Source: Phoronis australis (lineage: Eukaryota > Phoronida > Phoronidae). From it: DNA of 64,000 bases. Below, one piece after another: positions 22,403 through 34,000 of this stretch. Each line of letters opens with the position of its first letter. The first letter of the stretch is position 1. The stretch is from NCBI GenBank assembly GCA_002633005.1, contig NMRA01000172.1, forward strand, positions 297,205 through 361,204. The letters run 5' to 3'. The position numbers were made by a program, and so were the translations under genes. The notes under the pieces are model-generated. The model was given only the letters and a program-made list of their open reading frames with translations. It had not been told where the DNA came from and ran no database searches.

Positions 22403-24130
22403 TACATCTCAATAACGAAAATAATGAACTATAACGTATACACTACACGTGACCTTCTTTAACAGACCAACCTCATGTTCACATTAGATAATGAATTTGA
22501 AGGACTCTGGTCTTGGCACATTGCAGCTTTTATTGCTACAAATATCAGTATCTCCGTTTGTTGGCTGCATATGAGTGGCTGTAAACTCTGTTCCCCCTGA
22601 CACTAGAAGCTTCCAAAGAGTGTCAGTATGAAAGTGCTTATTACTTTGACAAACCAACCACGGTTTGCTTGGCTGACCCACCCACATGCCTCTTTTTAAG
22701 CTCACACCTGTCAGGAAAGATTTGAATGTGTGATGGATCTATTTTTAATTTGCAAGCCGATTTCAATTTAGAAAAATGTTTAAGCGACAGTAGGAAATAC
22801 TTAGGTACATGTAGGGTATTCTAATTTTGACAGTCATTAATAACCTGCCTGTTTATCTGTAACGCATGTATTGACCTCGACTCATTTTACATTCAGGTGC
22901 TTTATTAACGTTGAAGTTATTTTTTACAGTGACATGTTTATTTTTAAAAATCAGTGAAAAACGTCGAAGAAGGAAAACAACTACCGCGAAGTTGAATAGA
23001 GTTAATAATGTTTACAGACGCACGAAACTTTTGCAGCCAACTTTCGCCAGTTGTGCGCGTCTTTTGAGTTCCCGTTCCATTTCTCTCTTGGGTGTCTGCT
23101 TCTGTCGCGTTGAACTAGACGTCTGCTAACTTCGGACCAACATATCTCGGAAATGGCTGCCCGATGTCATGTACTATATTTCATACATTGTTAGGTATTG
23201 TTTTCAAAATGTTTTACTTCTTCATAAGGAGTTATGATTTTTATGAAAAAAGTGAAATTTGCATACAGTGAAAACGATACGATCACGTGGAAATCTGTAA
23301 AAGTGTTATTGAAGTTTCATCTTAAAAACTGATATCAAACGAAATTTGACCATGATAATGTTACTGCTCCTTTGTTATACATGTACTTTTCACTTTCCCT
23401 AAATTTTACAAAATATACATGGTCGAGTGAAGCATTTAATGATAGCAGATTGATACAAAGTCGAAAAATAAAAATCTACTTTCAGAAAAAATATACTTTT
23501 ACCCAGTTAAAATTTGTACTTTTGTAGATATTTGCCCAAAAACGCTGACTTGTCGATAAGGCCCGTATGACCTGTCTGAAAGCATGTTAATCGTTTAAAA
23601 ATGCTTACGGTCATTGTCACTAGACGTACTTTAAGCTCCTTCTTACTTACCTACCTATCTTAGAAAACGTGTAAGCCAATAAAACTGTACATTTGCCAAT
23701 AGACATTTCATACCGCTCTTATTTTGTCAATTTAAATTGAGCATTTTTGTAAATATGGCACTGCGTTATACAACCAGTGTACAAGTACGTATACTTTCAA
23801 GCACGCACTTGGTGTTATTTGAACTGCACAAGTTATCAGCTAGCATAGTTGTCGCGCGAAGGAGGTGATAAGAGCTAAATAAGTTTTTCAATGCCATATG
23901 GTTGTAGCTTCGGCAATTAATCTCCCAAAATGTATCAGCAATTGATTGACCAGTGGGGCTATTGACTGGCGTGCCTGGTGTGGAAGGCGCTAACTTTGTT
24001 TCATTTCGCTACTCCAACGCGACGTGACATGTGACATTTTCACCTTACATTTCATTGTGAGTCACTCAACGTTTTTTGTCCGCACGTGTAGAACTACCAT
24101 TTTATCAGGAGTTTGATTGTAATCTAAACC
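22403..24130. other. Intergenic, nothing recognised
   Basis: No gene, RNA gene or clear repeat seen. Short frames have no domain signature. Confidence 0.55.
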
Positions 24131-24199
24131 AATGACGCACGTCTACCACGGTGAGTCGGAGAGTAGTGGAAATCAAGACGAAAATAATACTTGTCAGGA

Positions 24200-24480
24200 T
24201 TGTAGTAAAAAGAATGCCAAAGTAACCGATGGCGATGGACGATGTGGTGGCGGTGGTGCTTCTGGTGATGGTGCCGGTAGTGAAAACGATGACGCTGACG
24301 GCGGGGATGGCGGTGATGATGATGATGCTGACGGCGGGGATGACGGTGATGGTGACTATTTGGTGATGATAACAACGAAACTGATTTTGAGGATGAAGGA
24401 AATAGTGAAGATGGCGGGATGATGACCGCAGTGATGACGAGTATGATGACGGCCTTATTGATGGCACGACGGTGCTGTTG
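24200..24480. repeat. GAT/GGC low-complexity block
   Basis: Imperfect trinucleotide-rich DNA (GATGATGATGCTGACGGCGGGGAT recurs in part at 24290-24350). It opens frames on both strands (Asp/Gly-rich one way, His/Arg-rich or Ser/Thr/Ile-rich the other), which is expected of such repeats and not evidence of a gene. Confidence 0.7.
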
Positions 24481-25620
24481 GTGATGAAGATGTGTAGCGA
24501 TGATGGTTACGATGTGGACAGAGAGTCATAATGGAAATTGCAACACTGACCACTGCGTTGATGATGGGGGGAGCAATGATAGTGCCAAGTGCCGATTGTG
24601 CTGGCGATGCATTGAAAAGGGTGGTGTCGAAGACGCTGAAGGAAGACAAAACGACTTGACAGTCCTCATCTAAACGTCTTGGTAACAACGATGAAAAATG
24701 CGCTCTAGTTACTAACTGATGTCGGTGACGTCAGAGATCTCGTAACACTAAGTTACGCATGTACACAAATGTACGCTCGCACACAACTGACCTTGTAATC
24801 ATAAGTCAAAGTATTGGGAAGTGCATGACTTACTTTTGAAACTACCCACAATTCAGCTGGCTACTCTTGTCACTTTTTCGGATAAGTTGATAACTCAGAG
24901 CACTTCTTGATATGTCCTTTGAGAAGAGTTTCTCATGTTGCTATCTCAGTTGGTTTGTGAGTTTAATCAAATTTTGAATAGTTATTGAAAAGCGGATTGC
25001 ATTAGCACATTGTTCTTTCGGCAATGCCACAGTCAGGTAGCCTACATAAACATTTTCTAGATGCCCGTGTATAGTGGCATTGTTTGTGATTGAAAATGTC
25101 ATTCAGTTGATTTACTTTGCCAAAACTGATGTGAGAAATTCCAACAACCGCTTGAAAAATGCACTCTTCATTTTGAGTAGTGTGTTAAACACATTTTTTT
25201 CTTTTATTTTCACCAGTTTAGACTCTCATCAACTGAGAAATGTCACTGAAATAAAATTATTTGGTTAACCGTAGTCCTGCTTGTAATTACGTTTTTGTGC
25301 TGCCATATTTAGAAGTTCAGTATCGTTCAACTGAGATGGCTAATTTCTTGGTGCATCACCAGAAATTAAAAACGTATTTTGATAACCCCGTATTCAATTT
25401 TTTAAACATTTGATAACGCGTTGAAAGAACATCAATTGAGAATCAGTCTAAACCAGAGTGGCTTGCGGCCAATATAGTTAATTTAAAGAAGCTGAAAGAG
25501 ATAAACACTGGCGTCTCATTGACTCATGTAGTGAGGGTTGGCGAAATGATATCGCAACACTTGAAGTTATAGTTTTGTCTTTAATCCTCTTGAAAACCGT
25601 TCACAATGCGAGAACCAAAT

Positions 25621-25767
25621 GATACTAACCAATATCTTGGTGATACTAACCAATATCTTGGTGATACTAACCAATATCTTGGTGATACTAACCAATATCT
25701 TGGTGATACTAACCAATATCTTGGTGATACTAACCAATATCTTGGTGATACTAACCAATATCTTGGT
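25621..25767. repeat. 21-bp tandem repeat, 7 identical copies
   Basis: Seven perfect copies with the unit starting GATACTAACC and ending ATCTTGGT, then a diverged eighth. As 21 is a multiple of 3 and the unit lacks stops in several frames, it creates spurious frames on both strands. Perfect identity suggests recent expansion. Confidence 0.98.
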
Positions 25768-26217
25768 GATTTCAACCAATCCTTGTTCTGCCAACTGCTA
25801 ATGCATTATTGCCGTCAATTTTGGAAGATAAAATACGGAATCTGATGTCTCATACAGAAAACAATTCAATTTTACCAGCCGATTCGAAAATTTATTTAAG
25901 AGTGGTAATTGAACAACTGTATACTTTTTTAAAACGATATGTCAAGTATTTAAAGTTTCAGTGGGAAGAGCTTGGTAAGGAGATGAGTAACAAAACTTTT
26001 CCTGAGGGCAAGTTGTTTGAAACACTATTCCCACATGTAACCACGTACAATACAAATAAGCATGGTATTACCTTGTAACACGGACAATGAACACTGTGCC
26101 GTGCTCCCCAGGCGCCCCAAGTTTTTGCATTCTTAATCAATGATTTACCACAAGGTGCGAAGAAATGAAAACAATGCAATGTACGGTGACGACACTGCTC
26201 TTTTTACACCTCAAGTC

Positions 26218-26820
26218 TATGATGGGCCGTTGGGGGGAAAGTGTCGCCGGAAAAATACGAGCGTAATTGTGTACATTACGCCGTTATTTACGCCGTTAAT
26301 TACGCCGTAAAATTACGAGTGTAATTTAATTCTTTACGGCGTAAAATTACGCTTGTAATTTAGTTTAAACTCTTAGCCAATGACGTTGGGTTTTACAATC
26401 CACGATCGCGCGCGCTCATAAACATACTTATTTACTGACGGACTGTCTACGATACGAGCGCTGAATCATGGCGGATCAAATTGCTGCTACCATGTCAGCG
26501 ATTGTGCAAGAACGAGCTGCCCAGAAACAGTCGGATATGTTAGGTCATCACTGATTGGTTTAAACTTGGAACGTTCTTAAGGTATTTTACGAGCGTAATT
26601 TACGGCGACCATTTCCCCCATTTAATTTACGGGCGTAATTTTACTGCAACACTTTTGCAATTTAACTTACGCTCGTAATTTCGAGCGTAATTTTACGGCG
26701 AAACTTTTCCCCATTTAATTTACGAGCGTAATTGTACGGCGACACTCCTGCAATTTAATTTACGCTCGTAATTACGAGCGTAATTTTACGGCGACACTTT
26801 CCCCTCAACGGCCCACCATA
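26218..26820. mobile_element. 603-bp inverted-repeat DNA element nested in the RT fragment
   Basis: The ends are near-perfect inverted repeats (TATGATGGGCCGTTG... left; reverse complement of the right end TATGGTGGGCCGTTG...), continuing for at least 30 bp. CAAGTC flanks both sides (26212-26217 and 26821-26826), a likely target duplication. Inside are many direct and inverted copies of TTTACGAGCGTAATTTTACGGCG-like words on both sides of a unique core (about 26370-26580). It has no transposase, so it is a MITE-like non-autonomous element. Confidence 0.85.
26468..26554 (+). CDS. Tiny open frame in the unique core of the MITE-like element
   Basis: ATG in an ATCATGG context opens 28 codons starting MADQIAATMSAIVQERAAQK and ending TGA. 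The preceding core is GC-richer and promoter-like compared with the repeats around it. It could be a captured host exon or the remnant first exon of an autonomous parent. No family recognised. Confidence 0.25.
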   Translation: MADQIAATMSAIVQERAAQKQSDMLGHH

Positions 26821-27200
26821 CAAGTCGAAGGCCGTCGGCGACCTTCAATCTAGTGCGCGGTTTGAGGGACACTGGAATGTTAGCCGTTGACTCTCCCCTA
26901 ACAAACTCTCCTTGAATATAACAAAAACAAAATCAGTGACAATTTAATCTCGCCAAATACAAACCAAAGATAGGGAAGATAGGGTATTGTTTCAATTCCA
27001 AGGAAAAACTATTTGAAATGTTTAAAAAGCGTGTACCAGTACCTGGGTGTTTGGAAAGACGAAATCTTGACATGGGAGCAACGGATATTGATGGCATGTG
27101 AAAGACATTGTCTAAAAGGTATTGGTATTTTCAAAGAAATTAAAAATTTTGTAGACTTGAGGTCAAGTCTTTCAAACCCTTCTATAATGGATTAATACTT

Positions 27201-27708
27201 GTTTTGACTGTTGTGATAAAGTCTGAGACGACTCAACAAAACGCTCTCATTTACATGTAGACTCTAAATCCTACCTAACAACTGACAGTTATTTCATGAA
27301 GGGACTACCGGAGTCTTTAAAACGCGCATTTTACTGACATTCTGGCGTCACTGGATTGGACGATGCTCGATGAACGTAAAACATTCCCCGTTGATTCGGC
27401 ACTCCACATCCGGCCAGCATATCTCCAAAATAGTTTCACTGCAGTAAATAACATACATATGCAACGAGAAAGTGTCAGTTGTTTCCCGGTTGTTTCCCAA
27501 ATCCCTGTCATCAATGGACCAACTAAAATGTGCATACCGTAGAACCACTCACAGCAAACTTACCGATTCATATTTACTTACAATCTTATTTAATTTGCAA
27601 AATGCGAACTTGTGACGAGGAGGAGACAACTTATCGATATAAAAATGTCCTTAGAGTGTCCTTACATATAAATAAGTGGCGTTCCTGGGTTTGGAAAGAA
27701 ACAAGCGG
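27201..27708. other. Region upstream of TEP-2, no gene
   Basis: No coding exon recognised. A TATAAATA word is at 27667-27674. Confidence 0.45.
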
Positions 27709-27814
27709 TCGTGACAAGCCAACTTGTTGAACGTGGTAGCAACCAATAAGGACTTGTCCGTTCGTGACGTGCCAACTTGTTGAACGTGGCATCAACCAAT
27801 AAGGACTTGTCCAT
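27709..27814 (+). promoter_or_regulatory. Duplicated 53-bp CCAAT-box unit, candidate TEP-2 promoter
   Basis: Two tandem 53-bp copies (27709-27761, 27762-27814) share GCCAACTTGTTGAACGTGG and ACCAATAAGGACTTGTCC. Each has a CCAAT box (27743-27747 and 27796-27800). They lie about 200-290 bp upstream of the TEP-2 start codon, a normal position for NF-Y-type boxes. Promoter role is inferred. Confidence 0.5.
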
Positions 27815-28001
27815 TGTTTTTAAGCCCAGAAATCGCCTCGAATTTTTGCGAAGAACATAAGGATCAGTCAAATTTCTTAACTGTCAGAGTTCTAAATAAA
27901 AACCTGTATTTTAGACGACCTTTGCTTTGGGTTTATAGATGTAGCAGTTTTCTATTGGAGCTTTTGCACTTTGTTCATGTTTCTTTGCAGTGTATCACGT
28001 G

Positions 28002-28090
28002 ATGAAAGTGGTGTGGTTCGCGTGTACTTTGACCTTCTTATGGTTGGAGGTCGGCGGTCAGCAGACATGGGAGAGACTTGAACCTTTGCC
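28002..28090 (+). CDS. TEP-2 exon 1, signal peptide
   Basis: ATG at 28002; MKVVWFACTLTFLWLEVGG is a typical signal peptide. A TTTCTTTGCAG acceptor ends at 27990, 11 bp before the ATG, so a 5' UTR intron is likely. Donor GTGAGT. Confidence 0.85.
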
Positions 28091-31000
28091 GTGAGTAACT
28101 AAAAATATCGCATTTCATTTATTGCGTCACAATGACGCCATACGTCACCACTGTCGCTTTAACTGATTAAACATATTGTATCAAAATGTACTTTTACCGG
28201 ATGTAAAGGTATTCTGTTGAAATGTGATCATTATGTTGTAAAACACGAGGAGTCATCCTAGTGGACAATGTTGTTCTATCTGAAATAACTTGCCAAATAG
28301 TTGGTGTAGTACAAGAGGAGGACTAGTCTGCACTCTAACCAAATTTAACGACCGATCTAAAATTTCCACGTATCTGAATTTTAGTGATTTTTTATTTTTT
28401 ACATTTTTTCAGTGTCACATCCGTTTGAAATATTTGTTTTGGGTGAACTCACATAATTACTCTTTATTTTTTATTAAAGAAATGTTCATCTAACAGCAAA
28501 GTGAAACATAAAAACTAATAGGATTGTATTGTGTATAGACAGCCAACTCATACTCACAACACTTTGTCATGTTTTTTTAATTTAAGGAATATCAAAAGGT
28601 TCACGCAGCAGGATGTCGCTTTATGCTGTCTGCCCTTCATACTTTAACACCATTTGTGTAACAGTTTCGTCGATTTTCAGAACATATTTGCTTGCCGCAC
28701 CTCGAAAGGTTCGACCTAATCAAGTCATCGCCATGAGCGCTACTGTGCTGAGACTAGAGTTTAACAGACTCAACTTTAGAGTTCTTATAAAACGAGATGA
28801 CACGGAGATCTGCAGCGTTTTCGAGACATTTGATGCACCGGGCACGAAAATGCTTCAAATGCAGGTATCTTAATCTTAGGTTTGGTGGGTGTTTTGCTCG
28901 CAACAAAAACCCAACACAATTTCAGTGACTACATGTTTCTGCAGTACGATAAAGTGGATATGTAATGATATTTGTCTAGAGATACAAAAGATCAAAACAT
29001 CAAATTAGAACATAGATATCTCTCATGGGAAGTATAACGTTTCAATGAAAACTTAAAAAATTGCACGGAAATTACAAGTACTAAGCGTGACATCTAAAGG
29101 TCATGCGTGGAATTAAGCGATAAAAGCTAGCGACACGAATCATATTATTTTATTTCATTTCATCAGTGTATGTTCACATTTGTTGACAATAGCATTCTTG
29201 AGTGACATGTGCCAGAGATTACCTATAAAAAATACCCTGTTTAACGGTGTACGTGATTCAATGAATCAATATACATAGCTCCGTTTCCCGCCGACAGAAC
29301 ACCAGCAGCTTGGTGCTTGACAAAAGGCATCCATTTTCTCGCACGGCATTGTGCAGTACCATTTGTTTAGAGTAAACGAATATTTGTGAACTTATGCTTC
29401 AAGCTAAGTCACTAATTATTTATGCTAACTAATAATCATTTATATATAAAACATCTCCTTCAAATACAGACGGAAATCTAGAATGGATTGTTTTACAAAT
29501 TATTGATGCCATTTCTAATCAAGCATCATGGTTTACAAACAATGGACAAGATATCCAACAGCACTACGCGCTTACTGTTTGACATTACTTTCGCTCGACC
29601 ATTCCTGATTCAGATGAGATTCACTTTTAATTATTCGAAGATGGCAGCCAGTAGAATGTTTACTTTTTCTGAAAAACCAAACACACGTAGTGTGTCTCAG
29701 AATGTACAATGTGTATTTTTAAAATATCGCCACTAAGAAAAACTGCGAAGCAATCGGTGATATTTTGCAGATGCCCGAGAATTCAGTGATGGCAAACTAC
29801 ACACTGAGAGTGGAGGGAACCTCCGACAGCGGCTACGGAGGATACCTCTTTGAAAACGAGACAGCTTTAGAGTACGACTCCAAGCAGATCTCCTTATTCA
29901 TACAGACTAGTAAACCCCTCTATATGCAGGGCCAGACAGGTGAGGCAATTGATCTCAGAAAACTCCTTGAACTAAGCAGTGTATGAATAAGCGTATTTTC
30001 TGCAGATTTTTGAACAGAGAGAGAAGCTTCCGCTAAATTATGTAGTTAGGGGAACAACCAGCAGTATTTTTCACGAACTCTGTCCTCCGTTATTAAGTCA
30101 TCGTCCATGGCTGGCTCAACATCCTACTGTACACTTCTCACAGACTGAGCCAACCATTGTGTGGTCACTTCATTCATCTTTTATTATTTCCGCAAAACGC
30201 CATCTGTTGTCACATCGGTGAGGTGATGGTAACGATATTTATTTTTATTTAAATTTCAGTTGATCAGTAGCTATAGTTGAAATAATAGTCTGCCTTCCGT
30301 GTGAAACGATAAACAACATTGATTACTCGCTAAAGCAAACTCATTCACTTATGACGCGACGTTTTAACGTTTAATTAATTATAGAGATTGAATATGCCCA
30401 TGTGAATATTTGTTACACTATTTTTATGAAGACTTGTGCTGGTATGAAAAACTGCTTATGAGAACTGTAAGCTACAATATGCATTATCTCTTCCAGTTCG
30501 CTTCAGGGTAATTCCAGTGAAGAACGATCTTTTATCGTCGCACACTAAAATGGACATCTATGTATATGTAAGTAAAAACAAGTTCACAAAACGTCGTTTC
30601 TGATTTTTCTATTCTAATACAGGTGCATTCTCAACACGGTTGTTACCCACAGTTGCTTTGTCATGCGCAGACTGTGTAGTGGATCAATTATCAATTTCCC
30701 ATAGTCTTTCTGAGGTAATGAGTTGATAAGACATGTTCCGGAAATTTTTATCTGTTTTTGCCTGTCTGCATCGAATCTGCTCGACGAAATTTTGGTTAAT
30801 TAATGCTCTGATCTTCGCGGTTTTTTATTTTTGAAGATTCGAATGCTTCGTGGAATATTTTTCCCGCGATCTTCACTTCTTCCATTTCCCTGCATTACCT
30901 CCGAAGAACGGTTCAAGAGTACGATTGATATGACGTCACTTTCGCTATTCGTCATTATTACTTTGGTGTTCGGATGATGACCAGTGAGATAAATATAAAT

Positions 31001-34000
31001 ATATGTAGCTCACTGATGATGACCAAGATGGATGTTGGGTTCAAAAGAATAAAATTTAGAATTGATACTCTTATAATTCGAATACAAGTTTCTTGGCGCA
31101 TTGTATTAATTCACTGTTATTTAGGACGCAGACCGTTGTCTATGTCTACGGTTTGAAATAAATGTATTACGTAGTCCTAATGCTCCCTAAAATCGCTGAC
31201 GTCACTTCCTCATGCAGATGTAAACTGTTTCGGTAGCAATGGACTTAAATAGAACAACCATTGCGTAAAAGCACAGCAAATGCACAAAATAGTCCACTTT
31301 TCTGTTTTAGGATGGCAAAGGTTTGATGGTGAAACGATGGCAAAATCAACAAACATTATCAGGTAAGATGAAGAGCTATACGATAATGACACGCCACACT
31401 ATACTATGTAATATTAAACCAATGTACTGGTCTCAAACTTTGTACACTGGTTATAGAAAAGACGTTTATAGGCATATTCATATTATTTCGAGTTCGCTGC
31501 AAATTTTGGATATTTGGATTCTAAACTACTTAGAAGGTAATTTCCTCTTTCATTTTACCATTTTTCTTCAACGCAAATACTGAAACAATCTTGTATGGCA
31601 TGCTAAATTATTTTGTAGACAATTTCCAAAATTTTGGTATACTGCTCAATATAACTCATTGATGTGAAAACTAAACATCTAAAAATGATAGACAACTTCA
31701 CATGGGCGGCGAAGCACTGGAAAAAGTGGGGGCTGAAGCCCCCTCAGCCCCCCCCGTGGTTCACCGCCTTTTGACCATGTGCGGCGTAGCACTAAAAAAG
31801 TGTGGGTGTGCTATATCCCACGGCCCCCTGTGGTGCGCCGCCCATGTTTCAATCAAAAGTTGAAACATACACGCAATTCTTGCAGTATATCCACCAAGGC
31901 GAGGCTGTTTGAGCAGATTCGATGCTTGTTTTCACACATTTCAGTTTTCCACCGCGCCATCTAGTGAGTCTTAGAAAGCTCCATCTTTTAAAAGCAATTG
32001 GCTGTTAACACGACGGAAGCCCAATGAGGCGTAGCCAAAACCAAAGGTTCGAAGGATACGGCGTTCCTTAAAAGCGGTCACTTAATGCAGTTCTGCGTTT
32101 GTCAGTTCGGTGTCGCATTTACGGCGATTCTGCTGTCATGTGAACATGCTTTACTCTGCTAACAGTTTCCCCATGAGAACGTAAATTAAAGCAAGTTACT
32201 TTTCACAAGCAAGTATTCTAGTCTAACTAACCTCTGTATTTACCGAATATTTATTTCTATGAAGTGTTATGTTTTTTTTGCAGGCATAATCGACAAAGAA
32301 ATTGAAATCGCTAACTATAATTCCATCTCGTATGGAGAGTGGACTATTAGCGTGATAGCCTTTGTAAGTTGGAGCTTATGTGTGCAAATATTTATAACCA
32401 AGATGACATAGCAATATAATGTCACCATTGGTTTTAGCCGGTTTTTTCACTGACAGAAGCATTCGTATAGTTGACTGTGTGTGTGGGAAAACGTCCCTTC
32501 TAATAGAGGACTCAGTTGCAAACTGCATTTTCGTCAATTCCGAACTGGCGGACATGTATGCATGCCGTCCAAGGAATGCAAGACCGTGAATAATACATCA
32601 CAAATTCTGCTTTGACGTGTGCATTCCATTTGCCAGTAAAATAGCCTCGGTAACAAATATTTTCACTTTCGACGAAAAATCCCGATTATTTGTTATATTC
32701 CAATTATGTGGTGAGACTAAAGTCGTTGTATGGGTCACACAGTCAGCAAAGGGGATATTTTACACCGTTCAGCTCGGAGGCTATTTAAATTCTCAAAAGT
32801 CATTAACATCTTCCTGCTGTAGCTTATTCACGGACGAATCACGTGATTATTCCAGAAAATGTCACTCTTTAAAGATGCCGCATCCTCTTGTGCTAAGTCG
32901 TGCGGCTGTTGATCATCGTTGCCTTTGTGTGACCAACAAACAAACAAATATGCATTTTATGTCATGTTTTGTTTTCCAGGAGCACACCTATGATAAGAAG
33001 TTTGTTGTGACGGAATTCTGTAAGTAGACCCTATACCTTGCCATACGTATGTTTGTTGTGCCCTTAAATTTTGTTGATGGACGAACTCTAGTGTTCCAAA
33101 ACCAGAATAGAACACAAAAACTCACGAAAAATATCTTTCAAACAATTCCAACAAACTTACCGTTTCGTAATGTCTACGATCACTTTCATCTGTAAGGAAA
33201 TTCCAAGAGAAAAATAATCATCAAGTTTGTCAATTATAAACATGGACGTAAATTCAAACTTTCCTTCCATGAACCATATATACGCGCATGCGCTCATATC
33301 AATATACAATAATAACAAAGATAACAATCTACTATAGCTAAACACAGTGAGAAGAGTGAATGTACAGCAGAGGAAGTGACGGGACTTCCGCTAAAATTCT
33401 AGGAGTGAAAGATTGAGTGAACAGATATACTCCGTGAAGATTGAACAAGAGACTGGTTTATTGGCTGCAAAGCACGATCGCTGAGAGTGCCCAGAATGAA
33501 CTAAATGCTAGACGTGTCACGGTCGGCTGCGAGTTCCGACTTCTCCAACTGTCCCTATATTTTCAACAACCTTAAGGTCAATAACAGGGGTCAAGATGGC
33601 TTATTTCCAGATACGGAAAGCCCGCATTGCATATTGGTACAGAACCGACGAAGTGACAAGTGTTTGGTAGATCGTTTTTAAAATTTTGATTCGAACTGAG
33701 ATAAAATACTTCAAACTGCATGGAAATTCCAAATTTTTGTGAAAACGTCTTAGAAGAAACTTTTTGATATACTGACATCAAATTAAATGTAACAAAAATA
33801 ATTACGTTTTGGGACTATATCAGACCATTGCATTTTCCCATGGCCTAATTATATCTCTCTAAACCGAAAAAAGAGTTCCGTAGAATTAGTTTCTTGAGAG
33901 AAAAGCAAGATCTCGCAAAATTTTCCGCGACTTTGTTCGGGAGGTTGCTAGTTTAGCAAAGTGGCGGCCACTGAAGTGATGTAGTGGTGAGCTTGGGATT

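Larger units (their letters stand above)
26095..27200 (+). pseudogene. Dead non-LTR reverse transcriptase fragment, split by a nested element
   Basis: Before the insertion: a FLINDLPQGA-like block and MYGDDTALF (the YADD catalytic box as YGDD, codons at about 26182-26193). After it: LQSSARFEGHWN, NKLSLNITKTKSVTI and, from about 27022, VYQYLGVWKDEILTW. This order (INDLP, YxDD, NKLSLNxxKTK, YLGVxxDxxLTW) is that of non-LTR retrotransposon RTs. Several stops and frameshifts show that it is decayed. Confidence 0.8.

Noticed and set aside
24105-24467. Long frames on both strands in the GAT/GGC block
   Set aside because: Low-complexity trinucleotide DNA opens frames in several phases; composition (poly-Asp/Gly, poly-His/Arg) is that of the repeat.
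25567-25845. Repetitive proteins on both strands over the 21-bp repeat
   Set aside because: The period is a multiple of three with no stop, so several frames stay open by construction.
32617-33027. 136-codon plus-strand frame spanning TEP-2 exon 7
   Set aside because: Only the last 40 bp are exon 7; the rest is intron with no homology to the family.
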